DNA from: an uncultured Clostridia bacterium
GTDB taxonomy: Bacteria; Bacillota; Clostridia; Oscillospirales; Acutalibacteraceae
Reading direction: 5' to 3'
DNA length: 64,000 nucleotides
NCBI GenBank assembly: GCA_937892115.1
Contig: CALAUI010000007.1
Location: forward strand, 39,591 to 103,590
How positions within the stretch are numbered: the first letter of the stretch is position 1; the number at the start of each line of letters is the position of its first letter. Shown one piece after another: positions 42,386 to 49,744 of this stretch. The notes beneath the pieces were generated by a model. It made no database searches and was not told the DNA's origin. It was given only the letters and a program-made list of their open reading frames with translations. A program made the translations under genes and the position numbers.

Positions 42386-42844
42386 TTATTGACGCAGATT
42401 GCGTTCAATTTTTCTTTCTGCTTCCTTCTTTGCGGCAACCTCACGCTTATCGTAAAGCTTTTTACCTTTACAGAGCCCTATTTCAAGCTTGGCTCTGCCG
42501 TTTTTGAAATAAAGACTCAGAGGAATGACCGTCAGACCCTCCTGCTTTGTCTTTGCAAAAAGCTGTCTGATTTCTTTCTTGTGAAGGAGAAGCTTCTTTA
42601 CCCTCATGGGATCTCTGTTGAATATATTTCCCTGCTCATAGGGACTGATATGCATACCGTTGACGAATATTTCGCCGTCCTTGATTGAGCACCAGGAATC
42701 CTTAAGATTTACCTTACCGGCACGCAGTGACTTAACTTCGGTGCCGAAAAGCTCAATACCTGCTTCCAGCTTCTCGAGAACGAAATACTCGTGATATGCT
42801 TTTTTATTCTGTGCAACGGGCTTGATGCCTTCTGTTTTACCCAT
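42386..42844 (-). CDS. smpB: SsrA-binding protein
   Basis: The product has 152 residues. It binds tmRNA and carries it to stalled ribosomes. Family sequence is AQNKKAYHEYFVLEKLEAGI, ELFGTEVKSLRAGKVNLKDS and LTVIPLSLYFKNGRAKLEIG, with the basic tail KKLYDKREVAAKKEAERKI needed in the decoding centre. It is directly followed by its RNA partner on the same strand. Confidence 0.97.
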   Translation of the reverse strand: MGKTEGIKPVAQNKKAYHEYFVLEKLEAGIELFGTEVKSLRAGKVNLKDSWCSIKDGEIFVNGMHISPYEQGNIFNRDPMRVKKLLLHKKEIRQLFAKTKQEGLTVIPLSLYFKNGRAKLEIGLCKGKKLYDKREVAAKKEAERKIERNLRQ

Positions 42845-42884
42845 ATTTTTCCTTTCTGCAAAGGTACGGGCAAATCAATCCCGC

Positions 42885-43313
42885 TTAACCTTTGCGGCTA
42901 TCGGAGGAGTAGCGCTTTTTTGCATAGAAATTACGCTTTTCCTTCTTCATTTCCGCCTCTCTCTTTTCGGCGGCGGCTCTCTTTGCCTTAACGTTGGCAA
43001 GGGGCTTTGTCTTTTTCGGTTTTTTCTTTTCTTCCTTTTTCCCGAGCTCATCATTCTTTTTGTAGAGAACGATGATACCGCCGATTACCTGAATTACCTC
43101 GCTTTTTGTTGCTTCGGAAATTGCGTCTGCAAATTCACGGGGCGTTTCGGGTGCGGAATCAAGAAGCACCTTTATTTTAAGAAGTTCCTTGGTGCGAAAA
43201 CAGTCCATCACCTGTGCAACAAGTCCCTCGGACATGCCTTCCTTACCTATCTGAAGCTCGGGCTTCAGGCCGTTTGCCATTGCCCTGAACTGTGCTCTTT
43301 CTTTTCCTGTCAT
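42885..43313 (-). CDS. yhbY: YhbY-family (CRM domain) RNA-binding protein
   Basis: The product has 142 residues. Residues 1-95 are the CRM/YhbY fold with the GxxG-like loop region in LQIGKEGMSEGLVAQV and the VIGGIIVLYKKN end. YhbY associates with pre-50S ribosomes and helps assembly. The last about 45 residues are a Lys/Arg-rich extension not found in the short E. coli protein. Its start overlaps the stop of the rdgB gene by one base, so the two are coupled. Confidence 0.88.
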   Translation of the reverse strand: MTGKERAQFRAMANGLKPELQIGKEGMSEGLVAQVMDCFRTKELLKIKVLLDSAPETPREFADAISEATKSEVIQVIGGIIVLYKKNDELGKKEEKKKPKKTKPLANVKAKRAAAEKREAEMKKEKRNFYAKKRYSSDSRKG

Positions 43314-43915
43314 TATTTTTCTCCGATTTTCTCAGCAAGCAGGCGAAGTGCCATACCTCTGTGACTGATTTCGTCCTTTTGCTCAGCCGTCAGCTGTGCC
43401 GTGGTGAGCTTGTAATCATATTTTTCCGCAAAGAAAAGAGGGTCGTAGCCGAAACCGTTTTCACCGACGGGCTCAAAGCCGATTCTGCCTCTGCATTCGC
43501 CTCTGACGGTGATTGATCTGCCGTCGGGATAGACGACACAGACCGCACTTACAAAAGCGGCGCCTCTTTCTTCAAAGGGAACACCTTCAAGCTCTCTGAG
43601 GACTTTTTTGTTATTTTCTTCATCGTTGCCGTGACCGCCGGAATACCTTGCGGAATATACTCCGGGAGCGCCGTTTAGGTAATCTACCGCAAGTCCCGAA
43701 TCGTCTGCAATGCAGGGATACCCGCTTTCTTTGCAGCCGCTTTCGGCTTTGATGAAGGCGTTTTCTTCAAAGGTGGTACCCGTTTCATCCGCGTCCGTAA
43801 GCTCAATGCCGAGCTCTTCGGCAAGGTGAATATTGATACCGAGAGGGGAGAGAATTCTGCAAAGCTCATCCCTCTTTTTCATATTATGAGTGGCAATTAT
43901 GTAATCCATAATCAT
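43313..43915 (-). CDS. rdgB: XTP/dITP diphosphatase (HAM1 family)
   Basis: The product has 200 residues. It hydrolyses non-canonical purine triphosphates (dITP, XTP) to keep them out of DNA and RNA. Motifs are the N-terminal IIATHNMKKRDEL, the ADDSGLAVDYLNGAPGVYSA metal/active block and the substrate-site GFGYDPLFF. The ATG overlaps the ftsY stop as ATGA; an ATG two codons downstream is also possible. Confidence 0.94.
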   Translation of the reverse strand: MIMDYIIATHNMKKRDELCRILSPLGINIHLAEELGIELTDADETGTTFEENAFIKAESGCKESGYPCIADDSGLAVDYLNGAPGVYSARYSGGHGNDEENNKKVLRELEGVPFEERGAAFVSAVCVVYPDGRSITVRGECRGRIGFEPVGENGFGYDPLFFAEKYDYKLTTAQLTAEQKDEISHRGMALRLLAEKIGEK

Positions 43916-44835
43916 GCCTCTTCCTTTTCTTCTTCAAACAGACTCTCCGCAAAATCACGGGGAACAAAGGGACGCATATCGTCAATGCCCTCGCCCACAC
44001 CGATGAATTTGACGGGAACCTTGAGGTCATTCTTTATCGCAAGCACAACGCCGCCCTTTGCGGTGCCGTCAAGCTTTGTGAGAATGATACCCGTGATCTC
44101 CGCACAGTCAAGGAATTCCTTTGCCTGATTGACTGCGTTCTGCCCTGTCGTAGCGTCAAGTACAAGCAGGATTTCTCTGTCTGCATAGGGAAGCTGACGG
44201 TCCATTACCCTGTAAATCTTGTTAAGCTCATCCATAAGATTTTTCTTGTTATGGAGTCTGCCTGCGGTGTCACAGATAATGATATCCGCATTTCTCGCTT
44301 TTCCGGCTTCAATCGTATCAAATACGACTGCGGCGGGGTCCGCACCTTCCTTGTGCTTTACGATATCAACGCCGGATCTCTCTGCCCAGACCTCAAGCTG
44401 GTCAATGGCTGCGGCTCTGAAGGTATCGGCGGCACCGAGGATGACCTTTTTGCCCTCTGCCTTGAACATGGCGGCAAGCTTGCCTATGGAGGTGGTCTTG
44501 CCTACGCCGTTGACACCGATAACGAGGATAACCGAGGGAACGGTGATAAAGTCAATGTCTTCGCCGCCGGAAAGTATATCCGATACGATTTCCTTTATCT
44601 CGTTTTTAACGTCGCTTGCCTTGTGAAGATTCTTTTTGAATACGACGTCTCTCAGACGGCTTACGATTTCCTCTGCGGTGGTGACGCCGACGTCTGCCAT
44701 GATGAGGATTTCTTCAAGTTCGTCATAAAAATCGTCGTCTATTTCATTTTTTCCGTAAAGGGCCTCGTTGATTGCACCGGACATACTGTCACGCGTTTTC
44801 TTGAGTCCCTTGTTGAGTTTACTGAAAAATCCCAT
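43912..44835 (-). CDS. ftsY: Signal recognition particle receptor
   Basis: The product has 307 residues. It docks SRP-ribosome complexes at the membrane for protein insertion. An N-terminal helical N domain is followed by the GTPase G domain with GVNGVGKTTSIGKLA (P loop), ADTFRAAAIDQL, DTAGRLHNKKNL and TKLDGTAKGGV. It lacks the long acidic A domain of E. coli FtsY, as usual in Firmicutes. It starts 3 nt after the dnaA stop, an unusual neighbour for dnaA. Confidence 0.96.
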   Translation of the reverse strand: MGFFSKLNKGLKKTRDSMSGAINEALYGKNEIDDDFYDELEEILIMADVGVTTAEEIVSRLRDVVFKKNLHKASDVKNEIKEIVSDILSGGEDIDFITVPSVILVIGVNGVGKTTSIGKLAAMFKAEGKKVILGAADTFRAAAIDQLEVWAERSGVDIVKHKEGADPAAVVFDTIEAGKARNADIIICDTAGRLHNKKNLMDELNKIYRVMDRQLPYADREILLVLDATTGQNAVNQAKEFLDCAEITGIILTKLDGTAKGGVVLAIKNDLKVPVKFIGVGEGIDDMRPFVPRDFAESLFEEEKEEA

Positions 44836-44838
44836 GGA

Positions 44839-46146
44839 TTACTGCTCCTTGGCGTTTTTGATTATGTTTTCAACGTTCTTGCGCAGAGCGGAATCGTTTT
44901 CAATTTCCGGCTCGATTTTTTCAAGGGCGTAGTGGATGGAAGTTCTGTCTCTGCCGTTGAAAAATTCGGTGATTTCCTGCTGCGTAAGGTCCGTGCACTG
45001 TCTGATTGCGTAAATGGCAATCTGCCTTGCCTTTGCGGTTTTATTATCTTTTTTCTTGGAGATAATATCGCTGTGGCTTACACCGAAGGTCCTTGCGGTT
45101 TCGGAAATGATTTTGTTTACAAGCTCATTGATGGGCAGCCCTTCGCTGGCGAGGTCCTTGATGGCGTTCTGTGCCATAGCAATGCTGATCGGTGTGCCGT
45201 CAAGACTGGAAAGAGCGTGGATTTTCTTTACCGCGCCCTCAAGCTGACGGACGTTCGTCTTGATTTTTTCCGCGATATAGTAGGTTACATCCTGCGAAAG
45301 ATCCACTCCGAGAGCTGCCGCTTTGCGCTCCACGATTGCAAGTCTGGTTTCAAAATCGGGGGGCTGTATATCGGCAATAAGTCCCTGCTCGAATCTCGTG
45401 CGCAGTCTTTCGTCAAGCTGGGGAATATCCTTCGGCGTCGAATCCGAGATAAGCACGATCTGCTTTCCGTCTGCGGTAAGGGCGTTGAAGGTATGGAAGA
45501 ATTCCTCCTGCGTACGTTCCTTGCCCGCAATGAACTGGATATCGTCCACAAGCAGTACGTCGCAGTTTCTGAATTTATCGTGAATGGAATTCATGGTACC
45601 TCTCTGCATTCCGCCTACGATGAGGTTTACGAAATCCTCACCCCTGGTATAGATGATGTTTGCTTCGGGATTTCTCTTGAGGATTTCACTTCTGATTGCG
45701 GAAAGAAGGTGAGTCTTTCCAAGACCGGATGAGCCGTAGATAAACAGAGGGTTATATTCAACTGCGGGTCTTTCCGCAACTGCCTTTGCCGCCGCGCAGG
45801 CGAATCTGTTTGATGCACCTACAACGAAGGTTTCAAAAGTATTGTTTTCGTCTGAAAATACCGGCTCCGGTGCCTTTTCTTCGGTGGTGGGGATAACGAC
45901 CTCCGAGGGATTGATCATTTCAATGTTGACGTCAAATCCCAGCACGGATCTGAACGCCTCCCTGAGCTCGCTGCCGAATTGCTTCTCAATGGTAATTCTC
46001 TTCATCTCGCTGACGGCAAGCTGAACCGTTTCACCGTCAAAGTCAACCAATTCAATGGTGGAAAACCAGATGTTGAAAATCACGTCACTGATGGAATGCC
46101 TGAGCTGCTCACACACAAGCTCCCACATTTCTCTGATTGATTCCAT
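44839..46146 (-). CDS. dnaA: Chromosomal replication initiator protein
   Basis: The product has 435 residues. Domain I (residues 1-75) is followed by a short linker, the AAA+ ATPase with Walker A GSSGLGKTH (138-146) and Walker B LLVDDIQF, sensor DERLRTRFEQGL, and domain IV DNA binding. The usual GRDHTT contact motif reads GRDRTS here (residues 398-403), so box recognition may differ. It initiates replication at oriC and controls its own gene in many bacteria. It is followed by ftsY instead of dnaN, and no canonical TTATCCACA boxes appear in the upstream gap. Confidence 0.95.
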   Translation of the reverse strand: MESIREMWELVCEQLRHSISDVIFNIWFSTIELVDFDGETVQLAVSEMKRITIEKQFGSELREAFRSVLGFDVNIEMINPSEVVIPTTEEKAPEPVFSDENNTFETFVVGASNRFACAAAKAVAERPAVEYNPLFIYGSSGLGKTHLLSAIRSEILKRNPEANIIYTRGEDFVNLIVGGMQRGTMNSIHDKFRNCDVLLVDDIQFIAGKERTQEEFFHTFNALTADGKQIVLISDSTPKDIPQLDERLRTRFEQGLIADIQPPDFETRLAIVERKAAALGVDLSQDVTYYIAEKIKTNVRQLEGAVKKIHALSSLDGTPISIAMAQNAIKDLASEGLPINELVNKIISETARTFGVSHSDIISKKKDNKTAKARQIAIYAIRQCTDLTQQEITEFFNGRDRTSIHYALEKIEPEIENDSALRKNVENIIKNAKEQ

Positions 46147-46189
46147 AAAATCTTACACTCCTGTACGGACCGCCCGCTGCGGTCTCCTC

Positions 46190-46208
46190 GTATAGTAGGG
46201 GACTATAC
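46190..46208. promoter_or_regulatory. Inverted repeat in the dnaA leader
   Basis: GTATAGT-AGGGG-ACTATAC is a perfect 7-bp inverted repeat 44 nt upstream of the dnaA start. It could bind a regulator or fold in the RNA leader. Confidence 0.45.
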
Positions 46209-46299
46209 TCCATTATATAAGTTAGTGTTGTGAACTATAGCACAAATCGGTAAATTTTGCAAGGGGAAAACCGCAATTTCCGAAAATATAAAAAAATAG

Positions 46300-46329
46300 T
46301 TGACTTTTTATATATAGTTAGTATATAAT
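46300..46329 (+). promoter_or_regulatory. Promoter of rpmH-rnpA
   Basis: TTGACT (46300-46305), an 18-nt spacer and consensus TATAAT (46324-46329). It gives a leader of about 125 nt before rpmH. Confidence 0.7.
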
Positions 46330-46383
46330 TGGTACTCCGAGGGCTATGGGGTATTTATGCCCTGTTGCCGTCAAAGGTTAAAA

Positions 46384-46441
46384 GTTGAACCGCCGAAGGG
46401 TGGGGGTAAACACTCCGATGCGGTTTGATTCATAACTCAAC
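46384..46441 (+). other. Structured leader of rpmH
   Basis: In the rpmH 5' leader, GTTGA (46384-46388) can pair with TCAAC (46437-46441), enclosing ACCGC/GCGGT (46389-46393 with 46420-46424) and an inner GGGTG/CACTC hairpin. An upstream AGGGC/GCCCT hairpin is also present. It could be a regulatory leader for L34 and RNase P protein synthesis; no known riboswitch motif was recognised. Confidence 0.4.
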
Positions 46442-46461
46442 AGTGAACGGAGGTACGTAAA

Positions 46462-46596
46462 ATGAAAAGAACTTATCAGCCCAAAAAGCGTCATCGCAAG
46501 ATGGAGCACGGTTTCCGCAAGAGAATGTCAACAAGTAACGGCCGCAAGGTTCTCGCCCGCCGCAGAGCAAAGGGCAGAAAGCAGCTTTCATACTGA
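46462..46596 (+). CDS. rpmH: 50S ribosomal protein L34
   Basis: The product has 44 residues, the family length. It begins MKRTYQPKKRHRKMEHGFRK and ends KGRKQLSY, an almost invariant L34 sequence rich in Arg and Lys. ACGGAGG precedes the ATG. It is next to rnpA and divergent from dnaA, the conserved arrangement near many replication origins. Confidence 0.98.
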   Translation: MKRTYQPKKRHRKMEHGFRKRMSTSNGRKVLARRRAKGRKQLSY

Positions 46597-46605
46597 TAAG
46601 CTGCC

Positions 46606-46947
46606 ATGTTACAGGCAAACACCTTAAAGCTGAATACCGAATTTCACAGGGTCTATGCAAAGGGTAAATCATGCGCCTCACCGGTGCTGGTGACCTATGC
46701 ACTCAGGAATAAGAATTCCTGCTGCCGAAAAGGCATTACCACTTCCAAAAAGATAGGAAGTGCGGTTGAGAGGAACAGATGCCGCCGTGTTATCAGGGCG
46801 GCTTTTGCCTCTTTAAGTGAAGAAATAGAAGGCAACTGGGATCTGGTATTCGTTGCAAGGTATAAGACAAAGACGGTAAAATCCACCGAGGTTGAGACCG
46901 CTATGCGTGAGCAGCTGGTCAAACTCGGAGTTATCGTCAAAAACTAA
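46606..46947 (+). CDS. rnpA: Ribonuclease P protein component
   Basis: The product has 113 residues. It assists the RNase P RNA in removing 5' leaders from pre-tRNA and also from pre-tmRNA. The basic signature AVERNRCRRVIRAAF and the N-terminal LKLNTEFHRVYAKGK are present. It starts 9 nt after the rpmH stop. Confidence 0.96.
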   Translation: MLQANTLKLNTEFHRVYAKGKSCASPVLVTYALRNKNSCCRKGITTSKKIGSAVERNRCRRVIRAAFASLSEEIEGNWDLVFVARYKTKTVKSTEVETAMREQLVKLGVIVKN

Positions 46948-46962
46948 AAGGGGGGAAGCGGT

Positions 46963-47202
46963 TTGATTAAGAAGCTTTTTCTTGCGCCTATCCGCTTTTA
47001 CAGAAAGCATATTTCTCCCCATACCCCACCGGTTTGCAGGTATTACCCGACTTGCTCAGCTTACGCCATTGAGGCGATTGAGGTTCACGGTGTCATTAAA
47101 GGTACCGTCCTCACAATATGGAGATTGCTCAGATGCAATCCGCTATTTCCCGGCGGATATGATCCGGTTCCGCCAAAGAAACAGAAACACTCGGAGGATT
47201 AG
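46963..47202 (+). CDS. yidD: Membrane protein insertion efficiency factor
   Basis: The product has 79 residues, started by TTG after GGGGGGAAG. Typical sequence is IRFYRKHISPHTPPVCRYYP, TCSAYAIEAIEVHGV and CNPLFPGGYDPVP. It is a peripheral inner-membrane protein that helps YidC-mediated insertion, and it lies directly upstream of yidC. Confidence 0.96.
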   Translation: MIKKLFLAPIRFYRKHISPHTPPVCRYYPTCSAYAIEAIEVHGVIKGTVLTIWRLLRCNPLFPGGYDPVPPKKQKHSED

Positions 47203-47204
47203 AA

Positions 47205-48206
47205 ATGGAAAGACTGTACGAGTTATTGGGTATTCCCTTCGGTTGGATCCTTTACGGATTTTTCAGTCTGGGAATTCACAATTATGCTCTCCTGATTGTT
47301 ATTATCACTCTTCTTGTAAGACTTTTGACGGTTCCGTCATCAATAAGCCAGCAGAAGGGTATGGCAAAGACTCAGCGTATTCAGTCCAAGGTCAGAAAGA
47401 TTCAGGAAAAATACGCGGGAGACCAGAGAAAGATTCAGGAAGAGACACAGCTTCTCTATCAGAGAGAGGGCTTTAACCCCATGGGTGCCGGCTGCGGTCC
47501 CACTATCATTCAGTTTATTCTCCTTTTCGGTCTTATCGGTGTTATTTATTACCCTCTTACCAACTTCCTTCATCTTGATGCATCCACGGTTACGGCTCTT
47601 AAGGATGCCGTGCAGGCATTGGGCGCATCCGCTCCGGGTAAAAACACCAGATTATTCGAGCTTCTTGTTATTGAACGTATTGATGAAATCAAGGCAATCT
47701 TTGACGCAGGTGTTCCTCACCTTGTAGGTAAGGTTGACGTTTATGATCTGATTAAGGATGTTCCCGCGGAAACCTTCGCAAAGATTCAGTCTATTGATTA
47801 CAACGTTTTCGGAATTTCACTGGGTTCCACTCCCGGAGGAAGTCCGTTCCCGAGTCTTATCTGGCTCATCCCCATTCTTTCCACTGTTTCAACAATCGGA
47901 TCATCCATTTACTCCACCATCAAGCAGAAACAGAGTGGTTCGGCTAATGCAGCAGCCGCAAAGTCAATGGGCTGTATGACCGTTGGTATGGCAATATTCT
48001 CACTTTATTTCGTTATCAACTACCCCGCAGGTATCGGTGTTTACTGGATTACCTCCGGTGTAATCGGTCTTATTTCAAGCATTGTCATCGGTCAGATTTA
48101 CAATCCCAGAAAGCAACTTGCCAGAATTATGGTTGAAGAAACGATTGAACACCGTTCAAAAGAGAACGTTCTCAAGATAGCTGCAGAAAACAAAGATAAA
48201 AAATAA
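47205..48206 (+). CDS. yidC: Membrane protein insertase YidC/Oxa1
   Basis: The product has 333 residues with five to six spans and no large periplasmic domain, as in Gram-positive Oxa1/SpoIIIJ types. An early LVRLLTVPSSISQQKGMAK, a charged cytoplasmic helix (KIQEKYAGDQRKIQEETQ) and the late PAGIGVYWITSGVIGL are typical. It inserts membrane proteins such as the ATPase rotor subunit. It is followed by jag, its usual partner gene. Confidence 0.95.
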   Translation: MERLYELLGIPFGWILYGFFSLGIHNYALLIVIITLLVRLLTVPSSISQQKGMAKTQRIQSKVRKIQEKYAGDQRKIQEETQLLYQREGFNPMGAGCGPTIIQFILLFGLIGVIYYPLTNFLHLDASTVTALKDAVQALGASAPGKNTRLFELLVIERIDEIKAIFDAGVPHLVGKVDVYDLIKDVPAETFAKIQSIDYNVFGISLGSTPGGSPFPSLIWLIPILSTVSTIGSSIYSTIKQKQSGSANAAAAKSMGCMTVGMAIFSLYFVINYPAGIGVYWITSGVIGLISSIVIGQIYNPRKQLARIMVEETIEHRSKENVLKIAAENKDKK

Positions 48207-48239
48207 GAAAAGTAAAATTGCTGTTCAGAGGTGAAATCC

Positions 48240-49070
48240 TTGATTAAAGATGCTATAGGCACAGGCTCCACCATTGAGGAAGCAAGAGCAGCCGCAGAGA
48301 AGGCACTTGCAGCTCCCGAAGATGTTGAGGTTAAATTTGAAGTCCTGGCTCAGCCCGCAAAGAAGATTCTCGGTCTTTTCGGCGGCTCGGATGCTCAGGT
48401 AAAAGCTTACTACGAATACGAAGAAGATAAGTTCGCCAAGGTAAAGGCATATCTTGATACAATTCTTGTAAATCTCGGTATTGAAAATGCCGAAATCACC
48501 GTTGAAGTTGAAAACGGTGAGGATGTCCGCATCAGCATCAGCTGCGGTGACGATTACGGCTCGGTAATCGGCAGAAGAGGCGAAACCCTTGATGCAATCC
48601 AGTATCTTACCCGTCTTGTCCTCAACAGAGAAACAGACGAATATAAGCACGTATCCATCAACGTTGGCAACTACCGTGAAAAGAGAGAAGCTACTCTCAG
48701 ATCGCTCGCAAAGAAGAATGCCGCAAAGGTAAGAAAGTACGGCAGAAACGTTGTACTTGAGCCCATGAATCCCTACGAGCGCCGTATCATCCATACCACT
48801 ATTCAGGAGATTGAAGGCGTTACATCACATTCAGTCGGCAGTGACGATGACCGTAAGGTAGTTATTACCCTTGAAGAAGGCGTTAAGCCCACAAACGGCG
48901 GCAGCGGTTACAATAACAGAGGCCGCGGCGGTTACAATAAGGGCGGCTACAACAAGGGCAGAGGCGGCAGGAACTATAACAGAGACAGCGCTCCCTCCGC
49001 TCCCGCAAGAGAGCCCAGAAGTGATGCCGAAGGCGCAACACTCTACGGTAAAATTGAAATAAATAAATAA
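48240..49070 (+). CDS. jag: Jag/KhpB RNA-binding protein with Gly-rich tail
   Basis: The product has about 276 residues. An N-terminal Jag_N domain (GTGSTIEEARAAAEKALAAP) is followed by a KH domain with the GxxG in VIGRRGETLDAIQYLTRLVL and an R3H domain (RKVRKYGRNVVLEPMNPYER). The last about 50 residues are a low-complexity Gly/Asn/Arg/Tyr repeat (GRGGYNKGGYNKGRGGRNYN). KhpB binds small and messenger RNA and affects cell division and elongation. The TTG at 48240 is preferred because AGAGG lies 8 nt before it; GTG 48231 overlaps that site. Confidence 0.9.
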   Translation: MIKDAIGTGSTIEEARAAAEKALAAPEDVEVKFEVLAQPAKKILGLFGGSDAQVKAYYEYEEDKFAKVKAYLDTILVNLGIENAEITVEVENGEDVRISISCGDDYGSVIGRRGETLDAIQYLTRLVLNRETDEYKHVSINVGNYREKREATLRSLAKKNAAKVRKYGRNVVLEPMNPYERRIIHTTIQEIEGVTSHSVGSDDDRKVVITLEEGVKPTNGGSGYNNRGRGGYNKGGYNKGRGGRNYNRDSAPSAPAREPRSDAEGATLYGKIEINK

Positions 49071-49097
49071 TATAAGAATCTTGTTACAAGATAATAA

Positions 49098-49125
49098 AAG
49101 AGAGATGATTACGGTCATCTCTCTT
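49098..49125 (+). terminator. Terminator after jag
   Basis: AAGAGAGATGA and TCATCTCTCTT form an 11-bp perfect stem with a TTACGG loop, followed by a T-rich run. The right arm overlaps the stop codon of the minus-strand peptidase gene. Confidence 0.75.
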
Positions 49126-49696
49126 CTTCTTTTTCTTCGGTTGTTTTTCTGATACGTGCCATCAGCTTCATGCCGTTTTGTCTGAGCCATCTGTCTCTTT
49201 CGTGATAATCCGGCATTACATTCAATATCTGAGCATAGAATCTTTCGGAATGATTCATCTCTCTGCGGTGGCTGAGCTCGTGTACTACCACGCTGTCAAG
49301 TATTTCAGGCGGCACTTGGGTAAGCAGACAGTTGAAACTGAGATTACCCTTTGATGTACAGCTTCCCCATCTTGTTTTCGGGTGCCTTATGGTTATTTTA
49401 CCGTAGGTGACGTCCATCAGCTTCGCATAGTATTCAACTCTCGGAGGTATTATCTGCTTTGCGATTGCTGTCATTTCATCCAGCTCTTCATCCGTATACG
49501 GGACGATTTCATCCCCGAGGACACTGTTATATTTTGCAATCGTTTTTTCAATCCACGGGGATTTCTCTTCAATGAGCTTTTCTATTTCACGGTAGGTCAT
49601 CCTTTTGGGTACATGGAGCGTGACCTTGCCGTCGGGACGCACCTCAATGGATACGGTACGTCTGTCACTTTTGATTATGTCGGGATTAAATTTCAT
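49115..49696 (-). CDS. YgjP-like M48-type metallopeptidase (DUF45)
   Basis: The product has 193 residues. The N-terminal part (SIEVRPDGKVTLHVPKRMTY) and zinc motif HELSHRREMNHSERFYA (HExxH plus a downstream His) match the DUF45/YgjP (WLM/SprT-like) family. A TRWGSCTSKGNLSFN block is typical. These are small soluble zinc peptidases of unclear role. It lies alone between jag and the PRPP synthetase gene. Confidence 0.85.
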   Translation of the reverse strand: MKFNPDIIKSDRRTVSIEVRPDGKVTLHVPKRMTYREIEKLIEEKSPWIEKTIAKYNSVLGDEIVPYTDEELDEMTAIAKQIIPPRVEYYAKLMDVTYGKITIRHPKTRWGSCTSKGNLSFNCLLTQVPPEILDSVVVHELSHRREMNHSERFYAQILNVMPDYHERDRWLRQNGMKLMARIRKTTEEKEEER

Positions 49697-49713
49697 ATTA
49701 TCCTCATCAGTTA

Positions 49714-49737
49714 AAAAGACCGCCGCGGCGGTCTTTT
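49714..49737. terminator. Terminator of the PRPP synthetase gene
   Basis: AAAAGACCGCCG-CGGCGGTCTTTT is a perfect 24-bp palindrome, followed by T-rich sequence on the minus strand. It separates the PRPP synthetase gene from the peptidase gene. Confidence 0.75.
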
Positions 49738-49744
49738 ATTGCTT

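Noticed and set aside
44251..45732. A 493-codon plus-strand frame opposite ftsY and dnaA
   Set aside because: It is antisense to two certain genes, shows no family match, and follows from their codon bias.
46147..46461. Replication origin (oriC) in the dnaA-rpmH gap
   Set aside because: The place is right by synteny, but no TTATCCACA-type boxes or AT-rich 13-mers are visible; only promoters, an inverted repeat and a leader are supported.
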